The translations under genes were made by a program, and so were the position numbers. 64,000 nucleotides of DNA from Sphingomonas sp. S-NIH.Pt15_0812 (GTDB lineage Bacteria; Pseudomonadota; Alphaproteobacteria; Sphingomonadales; Sphingomonadaceae), in contig NZ_QLJH01000004.1 of the NCBI RefSeq assembly GCF_003951315.1, positions 124,001 to 188,000 of the forward strand, in the 5' to 3' direction. Positions 9,059-17,477 of the stretch are shown here, one piece after another (positions within the stretch are counted from its first letter, which is position 1; each line of letters starts with the position of its first letter). Below the pieces are notes generated by a model. It did no database searches. It was not told where the DNA came from and worked only from the letters and a program-made list of their open reading frames with translations.

Positions 9059-9328
9059 CTACTTCACCAGGTCCGGGATGCGTTCGAACATCTGCACGGT
9101 GAAGTCGGACAGCAGGCCCAGGATCAGCCCGCCGAAGATCAGGATCGACAATGCCACCACGACCAGCTTCGGTACGAAGGTGAGCGTCTGCTCGTTGATC
9201 GAGGTCGCCGCCTGCACCATGCCCAGGATCAGCCCGGCGAGCAGCGCCGGCACCAGGATCGGCGCGGCCGCCAGCGCCAGCACCCACATGGTCTGGTTGG
9301 CGATGGTCAGGAAATAATCGGCGTCCAT
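9059..9328 (-). CDS. fliQ: flagellar export gate protein FliQ
   Basis: An 89-aa protein with two hydrophobic hairpin segments (about residues 12-38 and 48-72), the usual size for FliQ. The family motif ATSINEQTLTFVPK lies in the loop between them. It forms part of the FliPQR gate. A 73-nt gap with a stable hairpin separates it from fliP upstream. Confidence 0.96.
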   Translation of the reverse strand: MDADYFLTIANQTMWVLALAAAPILVPALLAGLILGMVQAATSINEQTLTFVPKLVVVALSILIFGGLILGLLSDFTVQMFERIPDLVK

Positions 9329-9370
9329 GTCCTTGGATTCCGTTTCGAGAGGGTGGCCGTGTCGCGCCGA

Positions 9371-9392
9371 TGCTCCGCTTCAGGCCGGAGCA
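9371..9392. other. hairpin inside the fli operon, between fliP and fliQ
   Basis: TGCTCCG (9371-9377) and CGGAGCA (9386-9392) form a 7-bp stem with an 8-nt loop. No U-run follows, so it is more likely an RNA-processing or stability element than a terminator. Confidence 0.45.
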
Positions 9393-9401
9393 GGGCGGCC
9401 C

Positions 9402-10292
9402 TCACGTCGCGAAGGAGTTGGCGAGGCTGCCCATGGTCAGCGCCCAGCCATCGACCAGCACGAACAGCAGCAGCTTGAACGGCAGCGAGATGATCGTCGG
9501 CGACAGCATCGCCATGCCGAGGCTCATCAGCACCGTCGCCACCACCAGGTCGATGACGATGAAGGGCAGGAAGATCAGGAAGCCGATCTGGAACGCCGTC
9601 TTCAACTCCGAGGTGACGAAGGCGGGCAGCAGCACCGCGAACGGAATGTCGTTGGGCGAGGCATAGGGGCCGGACTTGGCCATCTGCGCGAACATCGTCA
9701 CGTCCTTGACCCGCGTCTGCTTGGTCATGAACTGGTGGAGCGGCGTGGCCGCCGTCTGGATCATCTGCGTCCCGGCCAGTTGCCCGGCGGCATAGGGCTG
9801 GATCGCCTGGGTGTTGATCTGGCTGATCGTCGGGGCCATCACGAACAGGCTGAGGAACAGCGACAGGCCGATCAGCACCTGGTTGGGCGGCGTCTGTTGC
9901 AGGCCCAGCGCCTGGCGCAGCACCGCCAGCACGATGATGATCCGCGTGAAGCTGGTCATCATCAGCAGGATGCCCGGCAGGATCGTCAGCAGCCCCATGA
10001 TGATGAGGACCTGCAACGACAGGCTGAGCGGCGCGGACTGGCCCTGTTGCTGGCCGCCCAGCTGCCCCAGCGCGCGGTCGACCGCGTCGCCGACGCCCGG
10101 CACCGGCGCGCCCGGCGCACCGACCGGGGGGGCGGCCTGGGCGAAGGCCGGCATCGCGACCGCCAGTGCCACGACCAGCGCCAGCGCGATCCAGAGCAGC
10201 GTCATGCCCCGCGACCGGCGATCGGCGCGCGGCGTGCGGCCGGCGCGGAGCAGCGCGGGACCGACGCCGCCGCGGGTAACGGACATGCTCAT
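9402..10292 (-). CDS. fliP: flagellar export gate protein FliP
   Basis: A 296-aa polytopic membrane protein. The N-terminal hydrophobic segment acts as a cleavable signal (…VALAVAMPAFAQA), followed by the family's long conserved core with TSFTRIIIVLAVLRQALG and the GFLIFLPFIVIDLVVA helix. It builds the FliPQR secretion gate. The start at 10292 forms an ATGA overlap with the fliO stop, which makes it preferable to longer in-frame starts that run through fliO. The N-terminal leader before the signal (about 28 residues, basic) is somewhat longer than usual. Confidence 0.95.
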   Translation of the reverse strand: MSMSVTRGGVGPALLRAGRTPRADRRSRGMTLLWIALALVVALAVAMPAFAQAAPPVGAPGAPVPGVGDAVDRALGQLGGQQQGQSAPLSLSLQVLIIMGLLTILPGILLMMTSFTRIIIVLAVLRQALGLQQTPPNQVLIGLSLFLSLFVMAPTISQINTQAIQPYAAGQLAGTQMIQTAATPLHQFMTKQTRVKDVTMFAQMAKSGPYASPNDIPFAVLLPAFVTSELKTAFQIGFLIFLPFIVIDLVVATVLMSLGMAMLSPTIISLPFKLLLFVLVDGWALTMGSLANSFAT

Positions 10293-10543
10293 GAGTCCAC
10301 CTTGTCGACCAGCGACACGCCGCCACGCCCGACCGAGACGAGCAGCCGCCGATCCTCGAACTCCACCACCGCCAGGCGCAGTCCCGGCGAGATCATCATG
10401 GTTTCCTTCACCGCGATCAGCCGCGTTGCCGGCCGGCCGGGCATCCGGCTTTCCAGCCGCCGCCAAAGATAGAGGCAACCGATCATCAGGCCGCAGACCA
10501 GCGGCAGGAGGATGACGAGCTTCAGGATGTAGGACCAGAGCAT
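10289..10543 (-). CDS. fliO: flagellar biosynthesis protein FliO
   Basis: An 84-aa protein with one N-terminal membrane span (about residues 5-26) and a small cytoplasmic domain carrying VKETMMISPGLRLAVVEFED, a recognisable FliO core. FliO helps assemble the FliP ring. It sits in the expected slot between fliN and fliP and overlaps fliP by 4 nt. Confidence 0.9.
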   Translation of the reverse strand: MLWSYILKLVILLPLVCGLMIGCLYLWRRLESRMPGRPATRLIAVKETMMISPGLRLAVVEFEDRRLLVSVGRGGVSLVDKVDS

Positions 10544-10547
10544 CGGA

Positions 10548-10850
10548 TCAGCCCCGCAACCCGCCGGCCTTGTCGGGCGAGACCAGCTCGGTCATCCGCA
10601 CGCCGAACCGGTCGCCGACCGTCACCACCTCGCCCCGGCCGATCAGCGTGCCGTTGACGAACACGTCGAGCAGTTCGTTGGCCTGGCGATCCAGCTCGAT
10701 CACGCTGCCCTCGCCCAGCGCCAGCAATTCGCGCAACGACAAATGGGTCGAGCCGATCTCGACGGTCAGCTTGACGTCGACATCCTGGAGCAGCCGGAAA
10801 TTGGCGGCGACCGCGGCGTCGACCGGGAATTGGCCGGTCATCTGGTTCAT
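10548..10850 (-). CDS. fliN: flagellar C-ring protein FliN
   Basis: A 100-aa SpoA-domain protein, almost nothing but the domain: LQDVDVKLTVEIGSTHLSL, then LGEGSVIELDRQANELLDVF and a DRFGVRMTEL end. FliN forms the lower C-ring with FliM and acts in rotor switching and export. The ATG at 10850 overlaps the fliM stop (ATGA), which decides the start over longer in-frame options running back through fliM. Confidence 0.96.
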   Translation of the reverse strand: MNQMTGQFPVDAAVAANFRLLQDVDVKLTVEIGSTHLSLRELLALGEGSVIELDRQANELLDVFVNGTLIGRGEVVTVGDRFGVRMTELVSPDKAGGLRG

Positions 10851-11779
10851 GGATTCAATCCTTCGGGAAGTGCCAGCGCGGTGAGCCGGATGGCGGCATG
10901 GCCGTTCGAGACGCCGACGGTGCCGTGGCCCAGCCGGTCGTTGCCGACCATCACGGGCACGTCGGGGGCGATGCTGATCGGGATGACGTCGCCGGGCTTC
11001 AGGTCCAAGAGCAGCTGGAGCGAGACGACCGGTTCGGCCAGCACCGAGCGGACCGGGAAGCGCACCGTCATGGCGGCGCGGGTCAGTTGCGTGCGCCACA
11101 CCGGATCGGGCTCGGCCTTGTCCAGCACCTTGCCGGTCAGGGTCGGCGCATGGGGCTTGAGCGGCGCGACCGGGTAGAGCAGGTCGAGCGTCAGCGGCGA
11201 CGGCCCCTCCGCATCGATCACGAAGCGGGTCAGGATCACCGCATCCTCGCCGTCGAGATCGGCCCCGGTCTCCGGCGCGCCGGCGGCGAAGGCCATGCGG
11301 GTCAACGGCTCCCAGGCCTGGGCCAGCGGCGTCGCCAGCATCTCGGCGATGCGGCGGCCCATGGCGAGCGCGGCGGGCGAGAATTCGGTCGGCAGCGTCG
11401 CGGGCGCGGCACCGGTGCCGCCGAAGAACTGGTCGAGCAGCTGGAGCAGCGCGCCGCCGTCCAGCACCGCGAAGGCGCGCACCGACCCCGCATCCGCCGC
11501 GAAGGGCAGCCAGACCGCGAGCGCGTCGCCGCGCTCCGCCCGGTAATCGGCGAAGCGCTGCACCACCAGCGGCTCGGCCGCGCAGCGCAGTTCGCGGCGC
11601 AACAGCCGCTCCCAGACCGGGCGTAGCCCGCGCGCCAGCCGCGCCGACAGATGCTGGAGCGTGTGCAGGTCGCCAAAGGGATTGAGCGGGGCCGCCCCCA
11701 GCGTCGCCGCTTCCGCATCCGGCACGGACGTGCGGCGGCGCGAGCGTTGATCGCTGGTTGGTGAAGCGGCGTTAACCAT
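10847..11779 (-). CDS. fliM: flagellar motor switch protein FliM, without the N-terminal CheY-binding peptide
   Basis: A 310-aa FliM with a CheC-like middle domain (FFGGTG near residues 115-120) and a C-terminal SpoA domain (about 235-305). It links FliG to FliN in the C-ring. Canonical FliM starts with a LSQxEIDALL peptide that binds phosphorylated CheY; this protein starts MVNAASPTSDQRSRRRTSV instead. An in-frame TGA two codons upstream of the ATG (the fliL stop) shows that no longer N-terminus is possible. Either switching uses another contact or the motor is not CheY-controlled in the usual way. Confidence 0.95.
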   Translation of the reverse strand: MVNAASPTSDQRSRRRTSVPDAEAATLGAAPLNPFGDLHTLQHLSARLARGLRPVWERLLRRELRCAAEPLVVQRFADYRAERGDALAVWLPFAADAGSVRAFAVLDGGALLQLLDQFFGGTGAAPATLPTEFSPAALAMGRRIAEMLATPLAQAWEPLTRMAFAAGAPETGADLDGEDAVILTRFVIDAEGPSPLTLDLLYPVAPLKPHAPTLTGKVLDKAEPDPVWRTQLTRAAMTVRFPVRSVLAEPVVSLQLLLDLKPGDVIPISIAPDVPVMVGNDRLGHGTVGVSNGHAAIRLTALALPEGLNP

Positions 11780-11782
11780 GTC

Positions 11783-12436
11783 TCACTGAACCACGAAACT
11801 GGTAAAATAAACGTTACTGACGCCGCCAAACCCCTCTTTTTGCTGTAAGGTTGCGTTAATCGCCTTGACCAGCCGATCCTGGAGCTGGCGCTTGCCGGCG
11901 GTGGTGAACACCTGGTCCTCGGTGGTGTCCCCCAGCGCCATCAGGATCGCCGAGCGGACCGCGATATCGTTGGTCTTGAGGTTCTGGACGACCTTGTCGT
12001 CATAGGGCGTCGACACCGCCACGCCGAGCTGGATGAAGTGCACCGAGTCCTGGAGGTTGGAGGTGAAATCCTTGTCCATGGCGTAATAGGTGGAGGCATA
12101 GCGGTCGCCGCCATGGCCCTCGGGCGTGGGCATCCCCTCAGCCCCGGTCTTGGCCTCGGCCTCCCCCTCGCCGCCGCCGCCATGACCGCCGCCCTCGCCG
12201 CCTTCACCACCCTCACCGGGACGCTTCTGCTCGCTCTTGGGGACGAGATGCGGTTCGTCCTTGGCGGGCTTTTCGGCCGCCTCATGCTTGCCGCCGACCA
12301 GCCCGGACTGGGCGGCATAGACGCCCGCGCCGACCCCGCCGCCGACCAGCACCAGCAGCGCCGCCGCGCCGATGATCAGCTTCTTCTTGCCGCCCTTCTT
12401 CGCCGGGGCGGGGGCTTCGGTCTTGGTATCGCTCAT
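11783..12436 (-). CDS. fliL: flagellar basal-body protein FliL
   Basis: A 217-aa single-pass membrane protein: short cytoplasmic Lys-rich N-terminus, one span (about residues 20-42), a very Gly/Glu/His-rich periplasmic linker (about 60-100), then the FliL domain with YYAMDKDFTSNLQDS and a C-terminal QKEGFGGVSNVYFTSFVVQ. FliL encircles the stator and supports torque. The low-complexity linker is longer than in enteric FliL. It lies three bases before fliM. Confidence 0.92.
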   Translation of the reverse strand: MSDTKTEAPAPAKKGGKKKLIIGAAALLVLVGGGVGAGVYAAQSGLVGGKHEAAEKPAKDEPHLVPKSEQKRPGEGGEGGEGGGHGGGGEGEAEAKTGAEGMPTPEGHGGDRYASTYYAMDKDFTSNLQDSVHFIQLGVAVSTPYDDKVVQNLKTNDIAVRSAILMALGDTTEDQVFTTAGKRQLQDRLVKAINATLQQKEGFGGVSNVYFTSFVVQ

Positions 12437-12450
12437 ATCGGGTCCTTCGG

Positions 12451-13989
12451 TCAGGCGAGACGCGCATCGTCATCGCCGTCGCGCGCCGATGCGGTTCGAT
12501 GGGGGGAGGCCGGGCGCGGAGACGGCGCGGCCTGATGCTGGGATTGGGACTGAGGCTGGGGCTGGCGCTGTCCGCTGCCGGCCTCCGCCTGATTCTGGCC
12601 GACCGAGGTCTGGCCCAGTTTCAGCCCGCGCTGCTCGGCCGCTTCGGCGAGGCGGGGTTGCGCCTCCTGCAACAGGCTGCGCGTCTGCGCCTCGGCGGCG
12701 GTGAAATGGACATGGAGCGTCTCGCCCTCCTGACGGACGCCGATGTCGATCGCGCCCAGCGCGTCGGGCACCAGTCGGATGCGCGTGTCGGCGGCATCGG
12801 CGGCATCGCGCAGCCGCTCGATATGCGCGACCATCGCCTGCGGCCAGCGCTCCTGCGTCAAGTCGAGCGGCGACCGCTCGCCGCCGCTCGGCGGCGCGAC
12901 GGCGGCGACCGACGGGGTCGCCGCGGCCGGGGCGATCGCGGCGAGCGGATCGGTCGGGGCGGCCGGGTCGCGGTCCTTGCCGGTCGGCAGGGTCGCCGCC
13001 GTCACGGCGGCGGCGAACATCGGCGCGGCGGCCGGATCGGGTGCGGCCGGCGGAACCGACTGCGCCTGCGGCAATGGCGCGGTGTGCTGATCGATGCGGT
13101 TCGGCATCACCGGCCGGCCGGCGTCGATCCCTCCCTCGGCTGTCAGGGGCGCGGCCGGCGCGGCATCGGTCGCGACCGGCAGCGGGGTCGCCGCCGCGAG
13201 CGGCACCGGACCCGCCAGTGCGACGACGGGGGCGGCCTGCGCCTGCCAGTTCGCCGGCAGCGCGACCGGGGCCAGCGGCAGCACCGGCGCGGCGGGCAGC
13301 GGCACCGGCTCGATCCGCACGCCGGCCCGCATCGCATCCGCCACCATCGTCCGGGCCGCCATCACGATGGCGGCCGAGGGGGCGGCCGGCGCGGCGACGG
13401 CGGGCATGGCGGGAGCCGGCACGGCAAGCGACGCGATGGGCACGGCCGTTTCGATATCGGGTGCCTGCGCCTTGGGCGACACCGGGGTCGGTGCGACCGA
13501 CATGGCGGGCGCGGTCGGCACGGCCGGGGCCTCACCCCGGACCGATACGACATCGGGAAGAGGCGTGGGCGAAACGGCATCGGTCGCCACGACCGGTGCC
13601 TGCGGCCCGACAGTGGAGATGGCCGGCAGCGTCCAGCGCTCCGCCTTCGGCCCGGATCGATCGGTCGCCGACACGGGGGTCGCGACCGGCCCGAAGGCGG
13701 CGCTCGGCAGCGACGCCTTCTCCTCCGGCGCGACCGGCAGGGGGACGCCCGGCAACAAGGCGGCGAGGAAGCGGAGGTCGTCGGTCGCCCCCTCCGGCAA
13801 ATCGCTGCCGGGGGCGGCATCCTCCTGCCGTTCGCCGGGCATGGCGTTCGCTCCGGCCACGCCCGCCGGCGCGACCCCCGCCTCAGCGCCCGGCAACAGG
13901 AAGGCGAGCAGGCCCGCGCCCGCCGCGACGGGGGCCGGGCGGCCGGCGGGATTTGGGACGTTAGTGGCAGGAGCGGCGATCTGGATCAT
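12451..13989 (-). CDS. fliK: flagellar hook-length control protein FliK
   Basis: A 512-aa Ala/Pro/Val-rich, low-complexity protein ending in a recognisable Flg_hook domain (about residues 375-470, with a GEREGETLHVHF-like strand and the helix LLQEAQPRLAEAAEQRGL). FliK is secreted during hook assembly and triggers the FlhB specificity switch when the hook is long enough. The disordered ruler region and the place between fliJ and fliL fit. The C-terminal tail is Gln/Ser-rich. Confidence 0.87.
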   Translation of the reverse strand: MIQIAAPATNVPNPAGRPAPVAAGAGLLAFLLPGAEAGVAPAGVAGANAMPGERQEDAAPGSDLPEGATDDLRFLAALLPGVPLPVAPEEKASLPSAAFGPVATPVSATDRSGPKAERWTLPAISTVGPQAPVVATDAVSPTPLPDVVSVRGEAPAVPTAPAMSVAPTPVSPKAQAPDIETAVPIASLAVPAPAMPAVAAPAAPSAAIVMAARTMVADAMRAGVRIEPVPLPAAPVLPLAPVALPANWQAQAAPVVALAGPVPLAAATPLPVATDAAPAAPLTAEGGIDAGRPVMPNRIDQHTAPLPQAQSVPPAAPDPAAAPMFAAAVTAATLPTGKDRDPAAPTDPLAAIAPAAATPSVAAVAPPSGGERSPLDLTQERWPQAMVAHIERLRDAADAADTRIRLVPDALGAIDIGVRQEGETLHVHFTAAEAQTRSLLQEAQPRLAEAAEQRGLKLGQTSVGQNQAEAGSGQRQPQPQSQSQHQAAPSPRPASPHRTASARDGDDDARLA

Positions 13990-14013
13990 GGAATTTCCCT
14001 GTTCGCCGCTCGA

Positions 14014-14442
14014 TCAGCAAGGATCGTGCCGTTTCGCGAGCAGGCCGGCACGGAACACCGGCGCATCCTCCAGCGCGCGCATCGCCTGGCGATCCGCCTC
14101 GATCCGGGCGCGGTCGATCAGCTTCTCGACGGCGCTCTGGTCGCGCTTGGCGTCCTGGCTGGCGGCGGTGGCGGCGGCGGCGCGGGCCTCGGCCTGCGTC
14201 ACACGCTGCGCGGCGGCGGCGGCCGACTGGTGCAGCCGCTCGCGATAATGGGCGACGGCGGCGAAATGGGCGGAGTCGTGCAGCGCCTCGGTCGGCGCGA
14301 CCGCGTCGACCAAGCCGGCGATCCGGCGGGTCAGCGCCTGCTGGTCCTCCAGCGCCGCCCGCTGCCGTGCTTCCTCGGCGCGGGCGAGCGTCAGCTGCAT
14401 CGTCCGCACCCGGTGGATCCGCGCCAGCGTGTCGCGGTTCAT
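14014..14442 (-). CDS. fliJ: flagellar export chaperone FliJ
   Basis: A 142-aa protein that is almost wholly a long alpha-helical coiled coil (LARAEEARQRAALEDQQAL and following). FliJ inserts into the FliI hexamer and links it to FlhA. The sequence itself is only weakly diagnostic, but size, coiled-coil character and the one-base overlap with the fliI stop (TGATG) make it secure. Confidence 0.85.
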   Translation of the reverse strand: MNRDTLARIHRVRTMQLTLARAEEARQRAALEDQQALTRRIAGLVDAVAPTEALHDSAHFAAVAHYRERLHQSAAAAAQRVTQAEARAAAATAASQDAKRDQSAVEKLIDRARIEADRQAMRALEDAPVFRAGLLAKRHDPC

Positions 14443-15761
14443 CAGCCGTCGCCGAACACGCCGGTCAGCTCGGCGATGGCGGTATCCAGCGGCACGATCT
14501 CGTCATGATCCTGGCGGACATAGTCGGTGATCGCGGGATGATAGGCGATGGCCGCGTCGATCGCCGGATCGGCCCCGGCGCGATACGCCCCCATCAGGAC
14601 CAGGTCGCGATTGGCCTCATAGGTCGCCAGGTGGCGGCGCAGCACGCGCGCGGCCTGGAGGTGCGGGCGGCCGGTGATATCGGTCATCACGCGGCTGACC
14701 GACGGCCCCAGGTCGATCGCCGGATAGACGCCGCGTTCGGCCAGGGCGCGCGACAGCACGATATGCCCATCCAGGATCGAGCGCGCCGAATCGACCACCG
14801 GGTCGTTGCCGTCGTCGCCATCCGCCAGCACCGTGTAGATGGCGGTGATCGAACCCGGCCCGTGCGCATCCTGCCCGGCCCGCTCGATCAGATTCGGCAG
14901 GATCGCGATGGCCGAGGGCGGATAGCCGCGCGCCGAGGCCGGCTCGCCGAGCGCCAGCCCGATCTCGCGACCGGCATGGGCGACGCGGGTCAGCGAATCC
15001 ATGATCAGCAGCACCGTCTTGCCTTGGGCGCGGAACGCCTCGGCGATGGCGTGGGTGCGCAGCGCGCCGCGGATGCGCAGCACGGGGGAATGGTTGGCGG
15101 GCACCGCGACCACCACCGATCGCCCCCGCGCCGCCCCCGCCACCTTGGTGTCGAGAAAGTCGGCGACCTCGCGGCTGCGCTCGCCGATCAGGCCGACGAC
15201 GACGACATCGGCGCGCGCGGCACGGACCATCATGCCGAGCAGCACCGACTTGCCGACGCCCGAGCCGGCCATGATGCCGATCCGCTGGCCCTGCCCGATC
15301 GTCAGCAGCCCGTTGATCGCGCGCACGCCGACATCCAGCGGCTCCAGCACGCGCCCCCGATCCAGCGGCCCCTGCAACTTGCCGGCCAGCGGCCAGCGCT
15401 GCGCACCCCGGATCGGCCCCAGCCCGTCGATCGGCCGGCCCGCGCCGTCGACCACCCGGCCGAGCAGCGCGTCGCCCACCTCCGCCTCGCCCGGCGCACC
15501 GATCGGGCGGACGGGCGCGCGCGGCAGGAGCGGCGCGGGGCCGCCCAGGTTCATCAGGATGGTACGGTCGCCGCGAAAGCCGATCACCTCCGCCTCGACC
15601 ACCCCGCCCACTTCGCAGACGGTGCCGACCGGCACGGTGAGCCCCGTGGCCTCCATCAGCAGCCCGTCGCAGGACAGCAGCCGCCCGGCGACCTTGGGCA
15701 CGGGACGGAAATCGGCCTGGGCCAGGGTCTCCAGATAATCCGCGACGAAGCGGTTCAGCAT
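14442..15761 (-). CDS. fliI: flagellar export ATPase FliI
   Basis: A 439-aa F1-beta-like ATPase. Walker A AGSGVGKS is at residues 165-172, Walker B is LLIMDSLTR, and the family segment SILDGHIVLSR follows. It energises unfolding and release of export substrates at the base of the flagellum with FliH and FliJ. I chose the ATG at 15761 (MLNRFVADYL), which overlaps the end of fliH by 7 nt, over an in-frame start 63 nt upstream inside fliH. Confidence 0.98.
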   Translation of the reverse strand: MLNRFVADYLETLAQADFRPVPKVAGRLLSCDGLLMEATGLTVPVGTVCEVGGVVEAEVIGFRGDRTILMNLGGPAPLLPRAPVRPIGAPGEAEVGDALLGRVVDGAGRPIDGLGPIRGAQRWPLAGKLQGPLDRGRVLEPLDVGVRAINGLLTIGQGQRIGIMAGSGVGKSVLLGMMVRAARADVVVVGLIGERSREVADFLDTKVAGAARGRSVVVAVPANHSPVLRIRGALRTHAIAEAFRAQGKTVLLIMDSLTRVAHAGREIGLALGEPASARGYPPSAIAILPNLIERAGQDAHGPGSITAIYTVLADGDDGNDPVVDSARSILDGHIVLSRALAERGVYPAIDLGPSVSRVMTDITGRPHLQAARVLRRHLATYEANRDLVLMGAYRAGADPAIDAAIAYHPAITDYVRQDHDEIVPLDTAIAELTGVFGDG

Positions 15762-16480
15762 GACGCGGCCTCGCGCACCGGCAGCGGCGCCCGGTCGATC
15801 GCGGCGGACAATTGCTCCAGCCACAGGGCCGGGCCATCCTCCACCACCGTCGAGGCGCTCTCCAGCACGAAGCTGCCGCGCGCCAGTTGCGCGTCGCCGA
15901 CCGCGAAGATCGTCGCGGGCAGACGCCCGTCCAGCAGCGCGACATCGGCCGGATGGACGCGCAGCATCGCCGATTCCTGCGCATCGGCCAGCATCTCCGC
16001 CGCGACGCCGACGCGGGTGGCCAGCCGCTCCGCATCGATGCCCGCCTCGCCGACCAGCCGCGTGACCAGCGCCAGCACCGTCTGGCGGAGCTGCGCGGCG
16101 ATCGCGTCGCGGTCGATCCGGGCGCCCAGCGCCCCGGCGACGCCGTCGATCAACGCCCGGTCGCGCGCCTGCTCGGCCTGCGCCGCCGCATGGGCGGTCG
16201 CCAGTCCCTCGGCGACGCCGGCGGCATGGGCGGCCTCCAACGGATCGATCTGGACCACCGGCTCGGCGCAGGGATCGAGCATGTCCCAGCCGGCGGTCGG
16301 ATTGACGCTCGGATCGGCGGGGCGGAAATGCTTCGGCCCGGTCGATTCCGCCGCATCGGTGCGCCGGTTCGCGCAGGGATCGACCGCGGCGAAGCCCATG
16401 GGCGGCGCGAAGGCGGCCTGGAGCGTCTCCGCCGCGACCGCGTGGCGGACCGCGAAGCCCGCGACGAACCCGTCAGACAT
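15755..16480 (-). CDS. fliH: flagellar export regulator FliH
   Basis: A 241-aa FliH-like protein. An Ala/Glu-rich helical middle (AAHAAGVAEGLATAHAAAQAEQ) resembles the family's GxxxG-type stalk, and the C-terminal part (about residues 130-230) resembles the V-ATPase E-subunit-like domain that binds FliI. The N-terminal about 80 residues are variable. Its position between fliG and fliI supports the call. It overlaps fliG by 8 nt. Confidence 0.87.
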   Translation of the reverse strand: MSDGFVAGFAVRHAVAAETLQAAFAPPMGFAAVDPCANRRTDAAESTGPKHFRPADPSVNPTAGWDMLDPCAEPVVQIDPLEAAHAAGVAEGLATAHAAAQAEQARDRALIDGVAGALGARIDRDAIAAQLRQTVLALVTRLVGEAGIDAERLATRVGVAAEMLADAQESAMLRVHPADVALLDGRLPATIFAVGDAQLARGSFVLESASTVVEDGPALWLEQLSAAIDRAPLPVREAASC

Positions 16481-17477
16481 AATCGTCGTCGCCCCCGCCC
16501 ATCTGGATCGTGCCGTCCTTGGCCAGCGTCCGCGCGACGGCGATCATCGCCTTCTGCGCTTCCAGCACCTCGGCCAGCTTCATCGGCCCGCGCGCCTCCA
16601 TCTCGTCGCGGATGCCGTCGGCGGCGCGCGCCGACATGCAGCCCAGGAAGCGGGTGCGGATATCCTCGTCCACGCCCTTCAGCGCCTTGACCAGGATTTC
16701 GCCATCGACGTTGCGGATCAGCGTGCCCAGATTCTTGTCGTCCATCTCCAGCAGATTGTCGAAGACGAACAGCGCCTCCTCGATCTGGCGGGCGACATCC
16801 TTGTCGATCTTGAACAGCTTGGGCATCAGCTTCTGCTCGGTGCCGCGCCGCGCGCCGGACAGGATCTTCGCCGCCTCGCGCGTGCCGCCCAGCGTCACCG
16901 TCTGCGGCGGGCCGCCGGTGCGCGCCGCCAGCATCGCCTTCAGCGTCTCGACCGCCTCGGGCGTGATCGGCCCCAGCTTGGCGATGCGGTGGAGGATGTC
17001 GGGCTGCGCCGCCTCGGGCAGCCGCTCCAGCACCTGCCCGCCGACCGCCGGGTCCAGATTGGCGATCAGCACCGCCGCGATCTGCGGATGCTCCTTCTCC
17101 ACCATCGCCGCGATCTCGCTGGCGTCGAGCCAGTCGAGCAGCTCCAGCTCGCACACCGCCTCGGGCGGGGTGATGCGCTTCAGCACGCTTTCGGCCTTTT
17201 CGGGGCCGAGCGCGCGGGTCATCACCGCCTCGATCTGCGGCCGGGGGTCGAAGCTGATGCCGGTGCGCTCGCGCGCCTTGCCGACGAAATCGTCCAGCAC
17301 CTCGGCCACTTCCGCCTCGGACACGTCGGCGACGTTGAACATCGCCGCGCCCAGCTGGCGCACCTCCTCCGGCTCCAGCTTCTGGAGGATGGCGGCGGCC
17401 TCCTCCTCGCCGACGATCATCATCAGCACCGCCGCGCGCTCGATGCCGGTATAGCTGCGGGTGGCGAGGCTGCTCAC
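16473..17477 (-). CDS. fliG: flagellar motor switch protein FliG
   Basis: A 334-aa FliG with its three helical domains. The N-terminal part (GIERAAVLMMIVGEEEAAAI) binds FliF, the middle part carries the LIANLDPAVGGQVLERLPE region, and the C-terminal torque domain contains the charged block LFVFDNLLEMDDKNLGTLIR. It couples stator movement to the rotor. It begins with GTG, overlapping the fliF stop (GTGA). Confidence 0.98.
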   Translation of the reverse strand: MSSLATRSYTGIERAAVLMMIVGEEEAAAILQKLEPEEVRQLGAAMFNVADVSEAEVAEVLDDFVGKARERTGISFDPRPQIEAVMTRALGPEKAESVLKRITPPEAVCELELLDWLDASEIAAMVEKEHPQIAAVLIANLDPAVGGQVLERLPEAAQPDILHRIAKLGPITPEAVETLKAMLAARTGGPPQTVTLGGTREAAKILSGARRGTEQKLMPKLFKIDKDVARQIEEALFVFDNLLEMDDKNLGTLIRNVDGEILVKALKGVDEDIRTRFLGCMSARAADGIRDEMEARGPMKLAEVLEAQKAMIAVARTLAKDGTIQMGGGDDDYV

